From the NCBI RefSeq assembly GCF_013408655.1, contig NZ_JACCBP010000001.1, positions 2,480,001 through 2,544,000 on the forward strand: a stretch of 64,000 bases of DNA. The letters are read 5' to 3'. The translations under genes were made by a program, and so were the position numbers. A model generated the notes under the pieces. It worked only from the letters and a program-made list of their open reading frames with translations. It searched no databases and was not told where the DNA came from. Numbering within the stretch: position 1 is the stretch's first letter; each line of letters begins with the position of its first letter. Source of the stretch: Pigmentiphaga litoralis. GTDB taxonomy: Bacteria; Pseudomonadota; Gammaproteobacteria; Burkholderiales; Burkholderiaceae_B. Shown in pieces: positions 50,562 to 58,447 of the stretch.

Positions 50562-50579
50562 TCCACCCACCCACAGCTG

Positions 50580-51566
50580 ATGAGGTCCACCGTGCTCCTT
50601 CGCCGTCGCGTTCTACTTTCCGCCTCGCTTGCAGGTGCCGTCATGCTGGCCGCGCCGGCCTGGGCACAGGACAGCTATCCCAAGAAGCCGATCCGGATCA
50701 TCGTTCCCTATTCCGCCGGTACACCGCCGGATATCGCCACGCGCATCGTTGCTCACCATATGTCGACGGGTCTGGGGCCGACTGTCATCGAGAACAAGCC
50801 GGGAGCGGCTGGCGCGGTCGCGCTTGCCGAGTTGATGCGTCAGCCGGCTGACGGCTACACGCTGATGACCATGCTGCAGCCGATCACCGTGGCACCGGCG
50901 CTATTTGCCAACTTCAAATTCGACCTGGCGCGAGATATCCAGCCAGTGGGACAATTCACGCGGTACAGCAACATCCTTGTCGTCCATCCCGATGTGAAGG
51001 CGACCACGGTAGAGCAGCTTGTCGACCTGATGAAGAAAAATCCGCAGGGCTTCAGCTTCGCGTCCGGAGGCGCCGGTACGCCGGCACATTTGTCCGGGGA
51101 ACTGTTCAAGCAGCTTGCCAATGTGTCCGCGACACACGTTCCGTACAACCAGTTCACCTTGGGTATCCAGGACCTGGTGGCAGGCCGCGTGCAATTCATG
51201 TTCGTGACCAGCAGCGCGATCATGCAATTCATCGAACAAGGCAAGGTCCGTCCGATCGCGGTGACCGGCACGCGGCGGCTTGCCAATGCGCCAACGATCG
51301 CGACCATGGCGGAGTCCGGGTATCCCAAGTTCGACGTCACGGGTTGGGACGGCCTGGTAGCACGCTCGGGCACACCCACGCCGATCATCGAACGGCTCAA
51401 CGCCGAACTGTCCAGGGCAGCGCGCAGGCCCGACGTGGAAGAACGCCTTACGGCGCTCGGCGTGGAACCCGTGACAGGAACACCGGCCGCATTCGGCGCG
51501 CTGATTTCGTCCGAGGTCGTTCGCTGGGGCACGCTCGTCCAGAACGCAGGGTTCAAGGCGGAATGA
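50580..51566 (+). CDS. Bug/TctC-family solute-binding protein (variant pocket loop)
   Basis: This 328-residue protein has an Arg-rich signal (LLRRRVLLSASLAG), which could be Sec or Tat, ending AWA-Q. The pocket loop reads YPKKPIRIIVPYSAGTPPDI, with Thr-Pro-Pro instead of Gly-Gly-x. DGYTLMTMLQPITVAP and ATHVPYNQFTLGIQDLVAG follow, where Lys-Gly of the usual YKG is replaced. These changes sit at the ligand carboxylate site of known Bug structures. Its neighbours suggest a sulfate or phosphonate ester as ligand. Confidence 0.9.
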   Translation: MRSTVLLRRRVLLSASLAGAVMLAAPAWAQDSYPKKPIRIIVPYSAGTPPDIATRIVAHHMSTGLGPTVIENKPGAAGAVALAELMRQPADGYTLMTMLQPITVAPALFANFKFDLARDIQPVGQFTRYSNILVVHPDVKATTVEQLVDLMKKNPQGFSFASGGAGTPAHLSGELFKQLANVSATHVPYNQFTLGIQDLVAGRVQFMFVTSSAIMQFIEQGKVRPIAVTGTRRLANAPTIATMAESGYPKFDVTGWDGLVARSGTPTPIIERLNAELSRAARRPDVEERLTALGVEPVTGTPAAFGALISSEVVRWGTLVQNAGFKAE

Positions 51567-51591
51567 AGCGCGGCATTCGGAGAAACACACC

Positions 51592-53145
51592 ATGAAAAAA
51601 ACAAAGAACGTGCTGTTCGTCATGTGCGACCAGCTCCGGGCCGACTATCTGGGGTGCTACGGCCACCCGACGATCAAGACACCTCACATCGATGCGCTTG
51701 CGCAGCGCGGAACGTCCTTCACGCGGGCCTATTGTGCTTCGCCAACGTGCGGCCCATCCCGGATGTCGTTCTATAGCGGACGGTCGATGTTCAGCCACGG
51801 CGCGGTCTGGAACTTCATGCCGATGTCGATCCGTGAGCAGATGCTCGGCGACTTGCTCCGGCCGTACGGTGTGCCGGTGGCGCTTGCCGGAAAGACCCAT
51901 TACGCGCCCGACGACGAGGCCGCGAAGCGGCTTCACATTCCGCCAGACGTGATGACGCACATCCAGGAGGGTGGCTTCGAGGTGGCGGACCGGTATGAAG
52001 GACATGCAGATCCGGGCGGTGACCATCCTTACGTCGCCTATCTGAAAGACCACGGGTATGGCGCGGACCCCTGGAAAGAGCACGTGATGTCGGCCATGGC
52101 GGAGGATGGCACGCTGGCGAGTGGCTGGCAGATGCGCAACGTTCATCTCCCGGCCAGGGTGCGAGAAGAACATTCAGAAACGGCCTACACGACGGACGTC
52201 GCCATCGATTACATCCGCCGTCAGGGCGACACCCCCTGGTGCCTTCACTTGTCATACATCAAGCCGCACTGGCCCTACCTTGCGCCTGCGCCTTACCACA
52301 ACATGTACGGCCCCGAGGACTGCCTGGAGACGGTGAAGTCGGCGGGCGAACAGGAGGACCCTCACCCCGTTCATGCCGCCTACATGAAGCACGGAGAGAG
52401 CGTCGCATTCGCCAGGGACGAGGTCGCCGCCAAAGTGAAGGTGGCGTACATGGGGCTGGTCAGCCAGATCGACGCGCACATCGGCCGGCTGATGGCGTCG
52501 CTTCGGGACCTGAACCAGCTGGACAACACGCTGATCGTATTCACCGCGGACCACGGCGACTATCTTGGGGACCATTGGCTGGGTGAAAAGGATCTTTTCC
52601 ACGACGCGTCAGCGCGTATTCCCATGATCCTTGTCGATCCGGATGCCGCGACGTCTTCCAAGGGGCTGCGCAGCGATGCCCTGGTCGAGGCGATCGACGT
52701 AGTGCCAACGATCCTGGAGGCCTTCGACGTCCCTTTGCCTGCCCATCTTCTTGAAGGACGTTCGCTGCTGGCGTTGACGCGAGGCAGCGACGTGACGTGG
52801 CGAGACGCCGCGATTTCCGAGATCGACTATGCGTTTCGCGAAGCCCGTCTGGAACTCGGGCAGGATCCCCGCCGCTGCCGCGGGTACATGGTGCGTACCA
52901 ACCGATGGAAGTATGTCTTTTGGGAAGGCTTTCGCGAACAGCTGTTCGACCTGGCCGAAGATCCGCAGGAGCTGCATGATCTCGGCGCTCTTGGCTCGAC
53001 GCAGCAGGAACGGGCGCGTCACAAGAACATTTTGTTCGAATGGATGCGAGCACGAAAGCTGAGCGTGACGGTGCCCGACGAAAGGATCTGCATTTCGCGG
53101 CACACCATCGAGCCTGCTCATGGGATCGAGATCGGGGTCTGGTAA
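51592..53145 (+). CDS. Formylglycine-dependent sulfatase / phosphonate monoester hydrolase
   Basis: This 517-residue enzyme has metal ligand Asp13 in MCDQLRADYLG and the formylglycine site Cys53 in TCGPSRMSFYSGR. The second metal region is TADHGDYLGDHWLGEKDLFH (near residue 319), followed by DASARIPMIL. The C-terminal EIDYAFREAR and KYVFWEGFREQLFDLAEDP resemble phosphonate monoester hydrolases as well as arylsulfatases. No signal peptide is present, so it acts in the cytoplasm. It needs a formylglycine-generating enzyme from elsewhere. It follows the Bug gene by 25 bases. Confidence 0.87.
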   Translation: MKKTKNVLFVMCDQLRADYLGCYGHPTIKTPHIDALAQRGTSFTRAYCASPTCGPSRMSFYSGRSMFSHGAVWNFMPMSIREQMLGDLLRPYGVPVALAGKTHYAPDDEAAKRLHIPPDVMTHIQEGGFEVADRYEGHADPGGDHPYVAYLKDHGYGADPWKEHVMSAMAEDGTLASGWQMRNVHLPARVREEHSETAYTTDVAIDYIRRQGDTPWCLHLSYIKPHWPYLAPAPYHNMYGPEDCLETVKSAGEQEDPHPVHAAYMKHGESVAFARDEVAAKVKVAYMGLVSQIDAHIGRLMASLRDLNQLDNTLIVFTADHGDYLGDHWLGEKDLFHDASARIPMILVDPDAATSSKGLRSDALVEAIDVVPTILEAFDVPLPAHLLEGRSLLALTRGSDVTWRDAAISEIDYAFREARLELGQDPRRCRGYMVRTNRWKYVFWEGFREQLFDLAEDPQELHDLGALGSTQQERARHKNILFEWMRARKLSVTVPDERICISRHTIEPAHGIEIGVW

Positions 53146-53210
53146 CCGAACACGCTGTGTTGCGACGGTATCTCGAGGGCGCGATAACGTATCGAAGCAT
53201 GCGCAGCCAA

Positions 53211-54410
53211 TCAGCCTCCTGAACCGTGCAGAGTTTCAACAGTCGGCTTGCTTCTGCCGGCCGGAGCAACCTTGACCATCAATGCGATCCACAGCGCCGC
53301 AAGAAGCATCAGCACGCCACCTGCGACAAATACGCCTGCGATGCCGCTGATGCTGAACATGGCTCCCCCCGCAGCTGCACCGGCGGCGATGGCCGATTGC
53401 ACTGACGCCACCACCATGCCGCCCGCGCTTTCCGCTTGGTCCGGCGCGGCCCGGGCCACCCAGTTCGACCATGCCACCGGCACGGCGCCAAATGCGAAGC
53501 CCCATAGCGCAACCAGCAGGGCCTGGACCGTCAGCGCTGCAGGGAATGCGACCAGACCAAGCGCTGCGATGCCGACGAGCGCGGGCATGAAAACGAGGGT
53601 AGCTCGTTCACTGCGGTGCAATAGCCAGCCCGCCAAAAGGGTACCGAGAAAGTTGGACAAGCCGAATCCCAGGAGTAGCAGCGCGAGGCCGTCAGGCCCG
53701 ACGCCAGCCGTACTTTCCAGAAAAGGCCGAATATAGGTAAACAGCGCGAAGTGCCCGGTGTGCACGAGCACGCACCCCAGCATGCCCACGCCTATCCCCG
53801 GGCGCCGTAGCACGTCCAGCACCGACCGCAGCCGCGTAGCCTTGGTTGGTGAAAGCCGCGGCAGTGTGAGCCACTGAAAGGCAAGCGTCACGATGCCTAC
53901 GGCTGCTGCCGCCAGGAATGCGCTGCGCCAGCCGTAGCGCCCACCCATGAAGCTGCCGAGCGGGACAGCGACTACCGTACCTACCGCGATGCCACTGAAG
54001 ATGATAGCCAGCGCACGCGGGAGCAGCGCCAATGGCACCAGGCGCATCGCGACGGCCGCCGCCATGCTCCAAAAGCCACCCAGCGCGATACCCAGCAAGA
54101 TTCGCATCAGAAGCAGCACCGCGAGGCTCGACGATGCCGCCACCAGCAGATTTGAAATGACCATCAGCGCCGAAAGGCCAAGCAGCACGACACGGCGGTC
54201 GATCGTCCGGGTAAGTCCTGGCACGAGCAGGCCGGCGAACAGGGCAACCAAAGCAGTTACGGTCACCGCCTGCCCTGCCAACGCTTCCGAGACATCCAAG
54301 TCGACGGCCATCGGCGTAAGCAGGCTCGCCGGAAGATACTCGGCGGTCAGCAGCCCAAAGACCCCCATCGCCAGCGAGAATACGGCTGTCCAGTTGGGCG
54401 CCTCTCTCAC
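53211..54410 (-). CDS. MFS transporter, DHA1 type (GTG start coupled to upstream gene)
   Basis: This 399-residue membrane protein has twelve-helix MFS character, with AVFSLAMGVFGLLTAEYLPA at helix 1. GLTRTIDRRVVLLGLSALMV follows helix 2 and RILLGIALGGFWSMAAAVAM is in helix 4. It resembles NepI/AraJ-type exporters of sugars, nucleosides or drugs. GTG 54410 overlaps the oxidoreductase stop as GTGA, so it is translated only behind that gene. The pairing suggests export of a compound that the flavoenzyme acts on. Confidence 0.88.
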   Translation of the reverse strand: MREAPNWTAVFSLAMGVFGLLTAEYLPASLLTPMAVDLDVSEALAGQAVTVTALVALFAGLLVPGLTRTIDRRVVLLGLSALMVISNLLVAASSSLAVLLLMRILLGIALGGFWSMAAAVAMRLVPLALLPRALAIIFSGIAVGTVVAVPLGSFMGGRYGWRSAFLAAAAVGIVTLAFQWLTLPRLSPTKATRLRSVLDVLRRPGIGVGMLGCVLVHTGHFALFTYIRPFLESTAGVGPDGLALLLLGFGLSNFLGTLLAGWLLHRSERATLVFMPALVGIAALGLVAFPAALTVQALLVALWGFAFGAVPVAWSNWVARAAPDQAESAGGMVVASVQSAIAAGAAAGGAMFSISGIAGVFVAGGVLMLLAALWIALMVKVAPAGRSKPTVETLHGSGG

Positions 54411-55510
54411 AACGTGGGCCAATCCGAATAGCCGGTCGCGTCGCCACCGTACCAATACTCTTTGGGTGCGTCCGCCAAAGGACCATTTTTCCGAAGACGT
54501 TCAATCAAGTCAGGATTGGCAATGAACGGGCGGCCCATGCTGACGAGATCGGCGCTTCCATTCGCCAGGGCACCCTCGGCCAGCGCAAGGTTGTAGTTGT
54601 TGTTGGCAATATACGCGCCGCGAAAACGCTGGCGCAGTTGATCAAAACGCACGCCACCCGCTTCTTCCCGGCTCATTTGCGTCACACCTTCGATATCGTG
54701 AACGTAAAGGATGCCCAGCGCTGACAAGGCACCGAGATAGGCGCTGTACGTAGCCATGGAATCGCTGTCGAGCGGCGTCTCGCCCGGCGTGGTGGTGATG
54801 GGCGATATTCGGACCCCTACCCTGTCGGCTCCCCAGACCTCGACTACCGCCCGAACAACATCCAGGGGAAATCTCAATCGGTTCTGAAGTGAGCCGCCAT
54901 AGGCGTCGCTGCGAAAGTTGGTGCTGTCGCGAATGAACTGCTCCAACAGATAGTTGTTGGCAGAGTGCACTTCGACACCATCAAAGCCGGCAGTCATGGC
55001 ATTCGCAGCCGCTTTTCGGTAGTCGTCCACGATTCGAGGGATTTCATCGGCTTCCAAGGCGCGGGGAGTGATGAAGTCCTTCATGCCGTCATGCACCCGG
55101 ATCTGGCCCGAGGGTCTTATGGCTGACGGCGCAACCGGAGCACTGCCGCCATGCATGTCGGGATGGGAGATGCGGCCCGTATGCCAGAGCTGGAGAAATA
55201 TCTTTCCGCCCCGTCGATGAACGGCTTCAGTCACCGACTTCCAGGCTCGCACCTGAGCGTCGGTCCAGATGCCCGGCGTGCGAGGATAACCTCGCGCCTG
55301 AGCCGAAATGTTGGTCGCTTCAGTGATGATGAGACCGGCGCCTGCGCGCTGGGCGTAATAATCGGCCGCATAGGCTGGAGGGACGCCCTCCTCGTTTGAC
55401 CGGCTGCGCGTCATTGGAGCCATGACGACACGGTTCGCAAGCTTCAATCCGCGGATCGTTACTGGCTGGAAGATCTGGCGTTCATTGCTCGGAGTTTTAT
55501 CGCTTTCCAT
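54407..55510 (-). CDS. Alkene reductase, old yellow enzyme family
   Basis: This 367-residue FMN enzyme shows PVTIRGLKLANRVVMAPMTR, the substrate-binding pair in VEVHSANNYLLEQF (His-x-x-Asn) and proton-donor Tyr in DSTNFRSDAYGGSLQNR. FMN phosphate contacts fall in SADLVSMGRPFIANPDLI. It reduces activated C=C bonds of enones, nitroesters or maleimides with NADPH. It is the first gene of a two-gene unit with an MFS exporter. The regulator of this unit is not adjacent. Confidence 0.92.
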   Translation of the reverse strand: MESDKTPSNERQIFQPVTIRGLKLANRVVMAPMTRSRSNEEGVPPAYAADYYAQRAGAGLIITEATNISAQARGYPRTPGIWTDAQVRAWKSVTEAVHRRGGKIFLQLWHTGRISHPDMHGGSAPVAPSAIRPSGQIRVHDGMKDFITPRALEADEIPRIVDDYRKAAANAMTAGFDGVEVHSANNYLLEQFIRDSTNFRSDAYGGSLQNRLRFPLDVVRAVVEVWGADRVGVRISPITTTPGETPLDSDSMATYSAYLGALSALGILYVHDIEGVTQMSREEAGGVRFDQLRQRFRGAYIANNNYNLALAEGALANGSADLVSMGRPFIANPDLIERLRKNGPLADAPKEYWYGGDATGYSDWPTL

Positions 55511-55615
55511 TCTCGGCCTTGTGACAGTGGAAGCAGCAAAGGTCTGCTTCGGTCGTCAGCTTAGGCAGGACCTGCTACGGCCGGAAGGTGCGTCGTAGAC
55601 CTATGAGCGCCACTC

Positions 55616-56407
55616 CTACCCAAGCGAGCGAGGCAGGTAGGTCACCAGGGAAAGATTGGGGCGCCCGTGCGGCGCCAGTGCGACGTACGTGAATTCGAGA
55701 AGGCTGCCGTCGGCTTGACGAAGGCGCTTGCGGCCTTCGTCAAATCCCTGAACCGCGGTGTCAGGCCACCACCCGCGAAATTCAGGACTGAGCGCGTTGA
55801 GCTCATCAATCAACGCATTGAACGGTGCTTGCTCTTGTGCCTGCGCACGTGCTGCCCTGAAGGTCGAGATCATTCCGCGCGCCATGGCTTCCCAATCGAC
55901 GATCCGTGTTCGATAAGGCACGTGAAGAAATAACAACCGCAGCGTATTGCGCTCGTGTGGTTGCAAACGACCATAATCCGTAAACACCTCGGCGATCCCA
56001 TTGTTCCAGGCAAGGATATCGAGCCGTGCATTCCGCACATACGCCGGAACCGGATCGATCGCCTGGACCAATAACTCCAGGCCGGTCGTCAGATCTTCGT
56101 CAGTCGAGGGGGGCGGCGCGCTTGACGCGCCCAAAGCGAAGAGGTGCGCGGACTCCACGCGATCCAGCTGAAACACTTTCGAAAGGCGCGCAAGGGCTTC
56201 GGGCGAAGGATGGATATCCCTGCCCTGTTCAAGCCACGTGTACCAGCTCACGCTCAAGCCAGCGAGCACGGCGACCTCTTCCCGTCGCAATCCTGGAGTG
56301 CGGCGTTTTCCAAGCGTCAGTCCGAACGCTTCAGGGTTGGCCTGAGCCCGCCGACTGGCAAGGAACAGTCCGAGTTCGCGCCGCTGTTCGACAGAGGTTT
56401 TCCGCAC
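55616..56407 (-). CDS. XRE-family regulator with MmyB-like ligand domain
   Basis: This 263-residue protein opens with an HTH_31-type domain (KRRTPGLRREEVAVLAGLSV, SWYTWLEQGRDIHPSPEALA) and a MmyB-like C-terminal half (VRNARLDILAWNNGIAEVFT, NTLRLLFLHVPYRTRIVDWE). These are common one-component regulators of oxidoreductase and transport genes. GTG 56407 follows the IclR stop by seven bases; longer in-frame starts would overlap the IclR gene. The old yellow enzyme gene starts about 105 bases downstream of its stop on the same strand and is a possible target. Confidence 0.88.
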   Translation of the reverse strand: MRKTSVEQRRELGLFLASRRAQANPEAFGLTLGKRRTPGLRREEVAVLAGLSVSWYTWLEQGRDIHPSPEALARLSKVFQLDRVESAHLFALGASSAPPPSTDEDLTTGLELLVQAIDPVPAYVRNARLDILAWNNGIAEVFTDYGRLQPHERNTLRLLFLHVPYRTRIVDWEAMARGMISTFRAARAQAQEQAPFNALIDELNALSPEFRGWWPDTAVQGFDEGRKRLRQADGSLLEFTYVALAPHGRPNLSLVTYLPRSLG

Positions 56408-56414
56408 GCCGCCG

Positions 56415-57197
56415 TCAGCCTGGCCGCAACCGTGCGCCAATGTCGAGCGCCGTTTTCTGCACGAGGGAAAGCAATTCGGGCCGGCCATCGGCCACGGAAA
56501 ATTGCGGCGTCAGCGATGCAATGCTGACGCTTGCCACGAGTTCGCCTCGGGCATTCAGTACGGGTACCCCGAGTGCGGACATGCCCAGCGCGTAGTCATC
56601 TGTCGCGAATTCCCACCCCTGCTTTCTGATCTTCGCAGCGGAGGCTTCCAGCATGGCGGGATCGACGACGCTTCGAGAAGTGGGCTGCTCAAGTGGCGCG
56701 CCGAGCACTTTCCCTCTTTCTTCAGCAGACAGATACGCCAGCAAGACCCGCGGCCCGGCACTGTGGTTCAGGGTGACACGCGTACCGATACCCGAGCGCA
56801 AGGTGTCAATGTGCAGCTCGGGACTTTTCACTCTGTCGAGACACATCGCAAACCCGTCGAAGTACGTCCAAAGATAAGACGTCGCACCGGACTCTTCGGC
56901 AAGCCGCGTCAACGCTGGCGCAGCGACATCGCGCAGGTCGCTTCCGTACCTGACGCCAGGCAGCAGCAACAGGATGCCTGGCCCGAGAGAATAGGTCTTT
57001 GTCGTGTCATCGAACTCGATGAAGTCCCCAGATGCGAGGGTCTGGAGGATGCGTCGTGTTGTGCCTTTGTCGAGCCCGCTCAGACGAGTGAGTTCGGCGA
57101 GTGACAACCGAGTGGAAGTGGGCCCGAAGGCACGCAATAGCGCCATGGCGCGTTCGACAGCACGAACCTTCGATAACGAGCCACCACTATCCGCCAT
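56415..57197 (-). CDS. IclR family transcriptional regulator
   Basis: This 260-residue protein has the IclR winged helix (AMALLRAFGPTSTRLSLAEL, TRLSGLDKGTTRRILQTLA) and a GAF-like effector domain (RVTLNHSAGPRVLLAYLSAE, DYALGMSALGVPVLNARGEL). ATG 57197 gives the normal length. It lies 138 bases after the Bug gene in the same direction. The perfect palindrome GTGTCAT-CTA-ATGACAC at 58413-58429, between the Bug gene and the amidase-like gene, is its likely target. Confidence 0.9.
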   Translation of the reverse strand: MADSGGSLSKVRAVERAMALLRAFGPTSTRLSLAELTRLSGLDKGTTRRILQTLASGDFIEFDDTTKTYSLGPGILLLLPGVRYGSDLRDVAAPALTRLAEESGATSYLWTYFDGFAMCLDRVKSPELHIDTLRSGIGTRVTLNHSAGPRVLLAYLSAEERGKVLGAPLEQPTSRSVVDPAMLEASAAKIRKQGWEFATDDYALGMSALGVPVLNARGELVASVSIASLTPQFSVADGRPELLSLVQKTALDIGARLRPG

Positions 57198-57335
57198 ATG
57201 TGCACCGAATGCTTGATCAGCCCCCGAGTATATCGCCCGGTGACATGCTGCCAGGCGCATGCCGAGGCCCTCACCCAGGGTTGCCAAGGTCGGGGTCCAC
57301 CATTTGTTCAGCGCCCTGATGGCCTGCACAGCTGC

Positions 57336-58322
57336 TCAATCCGCCTTGATGTTGTTGCGCTTTGCGATATCGCCCCACAGCTGGAAATTCTGCTCCGTGA
57401 GCTTTGCCAACCGCTCCGGGGTTCCGCCACCCACCAGATCTCCGTTCTTGGTGATGGCATTCGCGATCGCCGGTGACAGGATTGCGGTGTTCAGTGCCGC
57501 GTTCATTCTGCGCACGATATCGAGCTCGAGTCGTGGAGCGCCCCAAAGCCCGACAAAGGAGCTCACCGCGAAATCCTTCAAACCCAACTCCGAGGCAGTG
57601 GGAACGTCCGGTAACGCAGGCAGGCGAGCGGCGCTGGTGACCAGGATCGGGTGCAATCGCCCCGATGCAATAAAGGGAATCAGAAGTGACGCACCGTCCA
57701 TCACACAGGGCACCTGATTGCCGATGACATCGCGAATTGCCGGACCGCTGCCCTTATAGGCGACGTGTGTCATTGCAGGCAAGCCCGCGCGCTCACGGAA
57801 ATACTCCATCGCCAGATGCGTGATACCGCCGTTGTCCGCTGTTGCGTAATTGAATGCACCCGCCTTGGATTCAGACTGAACCCACGACCGAAACTGATCG
57901 AAGTTTTTCGCTGGCGAGCCGGGATTCACACATAGGACCAGACTGGATTCAAAAATCAGCCCGATCGGCGCGAACTCCATCGGGCTAGGTACTGGCGTCG
58001 GGAATGTGTGCGGATTGATGGTGATGCTGGTGTTGGCAACCAACATCCTGTGGCTGTCCCTGGATCTCAACACGTCGCTGACGGCCAGGTTGCCCGAGGC
58101 GCCGGGTTTGCTTTCCACCACTGCCGGATACCCCAGGGATGTGCCCAGGCCGGTCGAAAGTAACCGCGCGCCGGCGTCAGTCAGTCCACCCGGCGGAAAC
58201 CCGACGACGAAAGTAATGGGTTTGGATGGCCAAGCCTGCGCGGCAAAAGCCGAAGGCGCCAATGTCGAAAGCGCCCCGAGGGAGGCCGAGGTGAGAAAGG
58301 CGCGCCGTGATGGAGTCGTCAT
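57336..58322 (-). CDS. Bug/TctC-family solute-binding protein with Tat signal
   Basis: This 328-residue protein starts at ATG 58322 with AAGGA six bases upstream. The N terminus TTPSRRAFLTSASLGALSTL has a clear twin-arginine motif, so it is probably folded before export. The hallmark is WPSKPITFVVGFPPGGLTDA, with Gly for the usual Pro-Tyr/Phe position. TNTSITINP-type and MTHVAYKGSGPAIRDVIGN motifs follow. It is divergent from the dimethylformamidase-like gene, so an amide is a reasonable ligand. Confidence 0.92.
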   Translation of the reverse strand: MTTPSRRAFLTSASLGALSTLAPSAFAAQAWPSKPITFVVGFPPGGLTDAGARLLSTGLGTSLGYPAVVESKPGASGNLAVSDVLRSRDSHRMLVANTSITINPHTFPTPVPSPMEFAPIGLIFESSLVLCVNPGSPAKNFDQFRSWVQSESKAGAFNYATADNGGITHLAMEYFRERAGLPAMTHVAYKGSGPAIRDVIGNQVPCVMDGASLLIPFIASGRLHPILVTSAARLPALPDVPTASELGLKDFAVSSFVGLWGAPRLELDIVRRMNAALNTAILSPAIANAITKNGDLVGGGTPERLAKLTEQNFQLWGDIAKRNNIKAD

Positions 58323-58384
58323 GAAATTCCTTGATGTGAGTTGGAAAGCACGGCACGAGGACACCAACGCCGGTGAGCCGATTT

Positions 58385-58414
58385 TTAACACAGTGTCGTG
58401 AGTTGATCTATAGT
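58385..58414 (+). promoter_or_regulatory. Promoter of the dimethylformamidase-like gene
   Basis: TTAACA (58385-58390) and TATAGT (58409-58414) are spaced by 18 bases and point toward the gene at 58448. The IclR-type palindrome begins within the -10 box, so a bound repressor would block the polymerase. Confidence 0.6.
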
Positions 58415-58429
58415 GTCATCTAATGACAC
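58413..58429. promoter_or_regulatory. IclR-type operator
   Basis: GTGTCAT (58413-58419) and ATGACAC (58423-58429) are perfect inverted arms around CTA. The site overlaps the -10 box of the plus-strand promoter. A further AGTGTC half-site lies 20 bases upstream. Confidence 0.7.
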
Positions 58430-58447
58430 AACCAAAACAGGACGACC

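Noticed and set aside
53211..54455. MFS start at TTG 54455
   Set aside because: GTG 54410 overlaps the upstream stop as GTGA and gives the normal N terminus; the longer form adds 15 charged residues.
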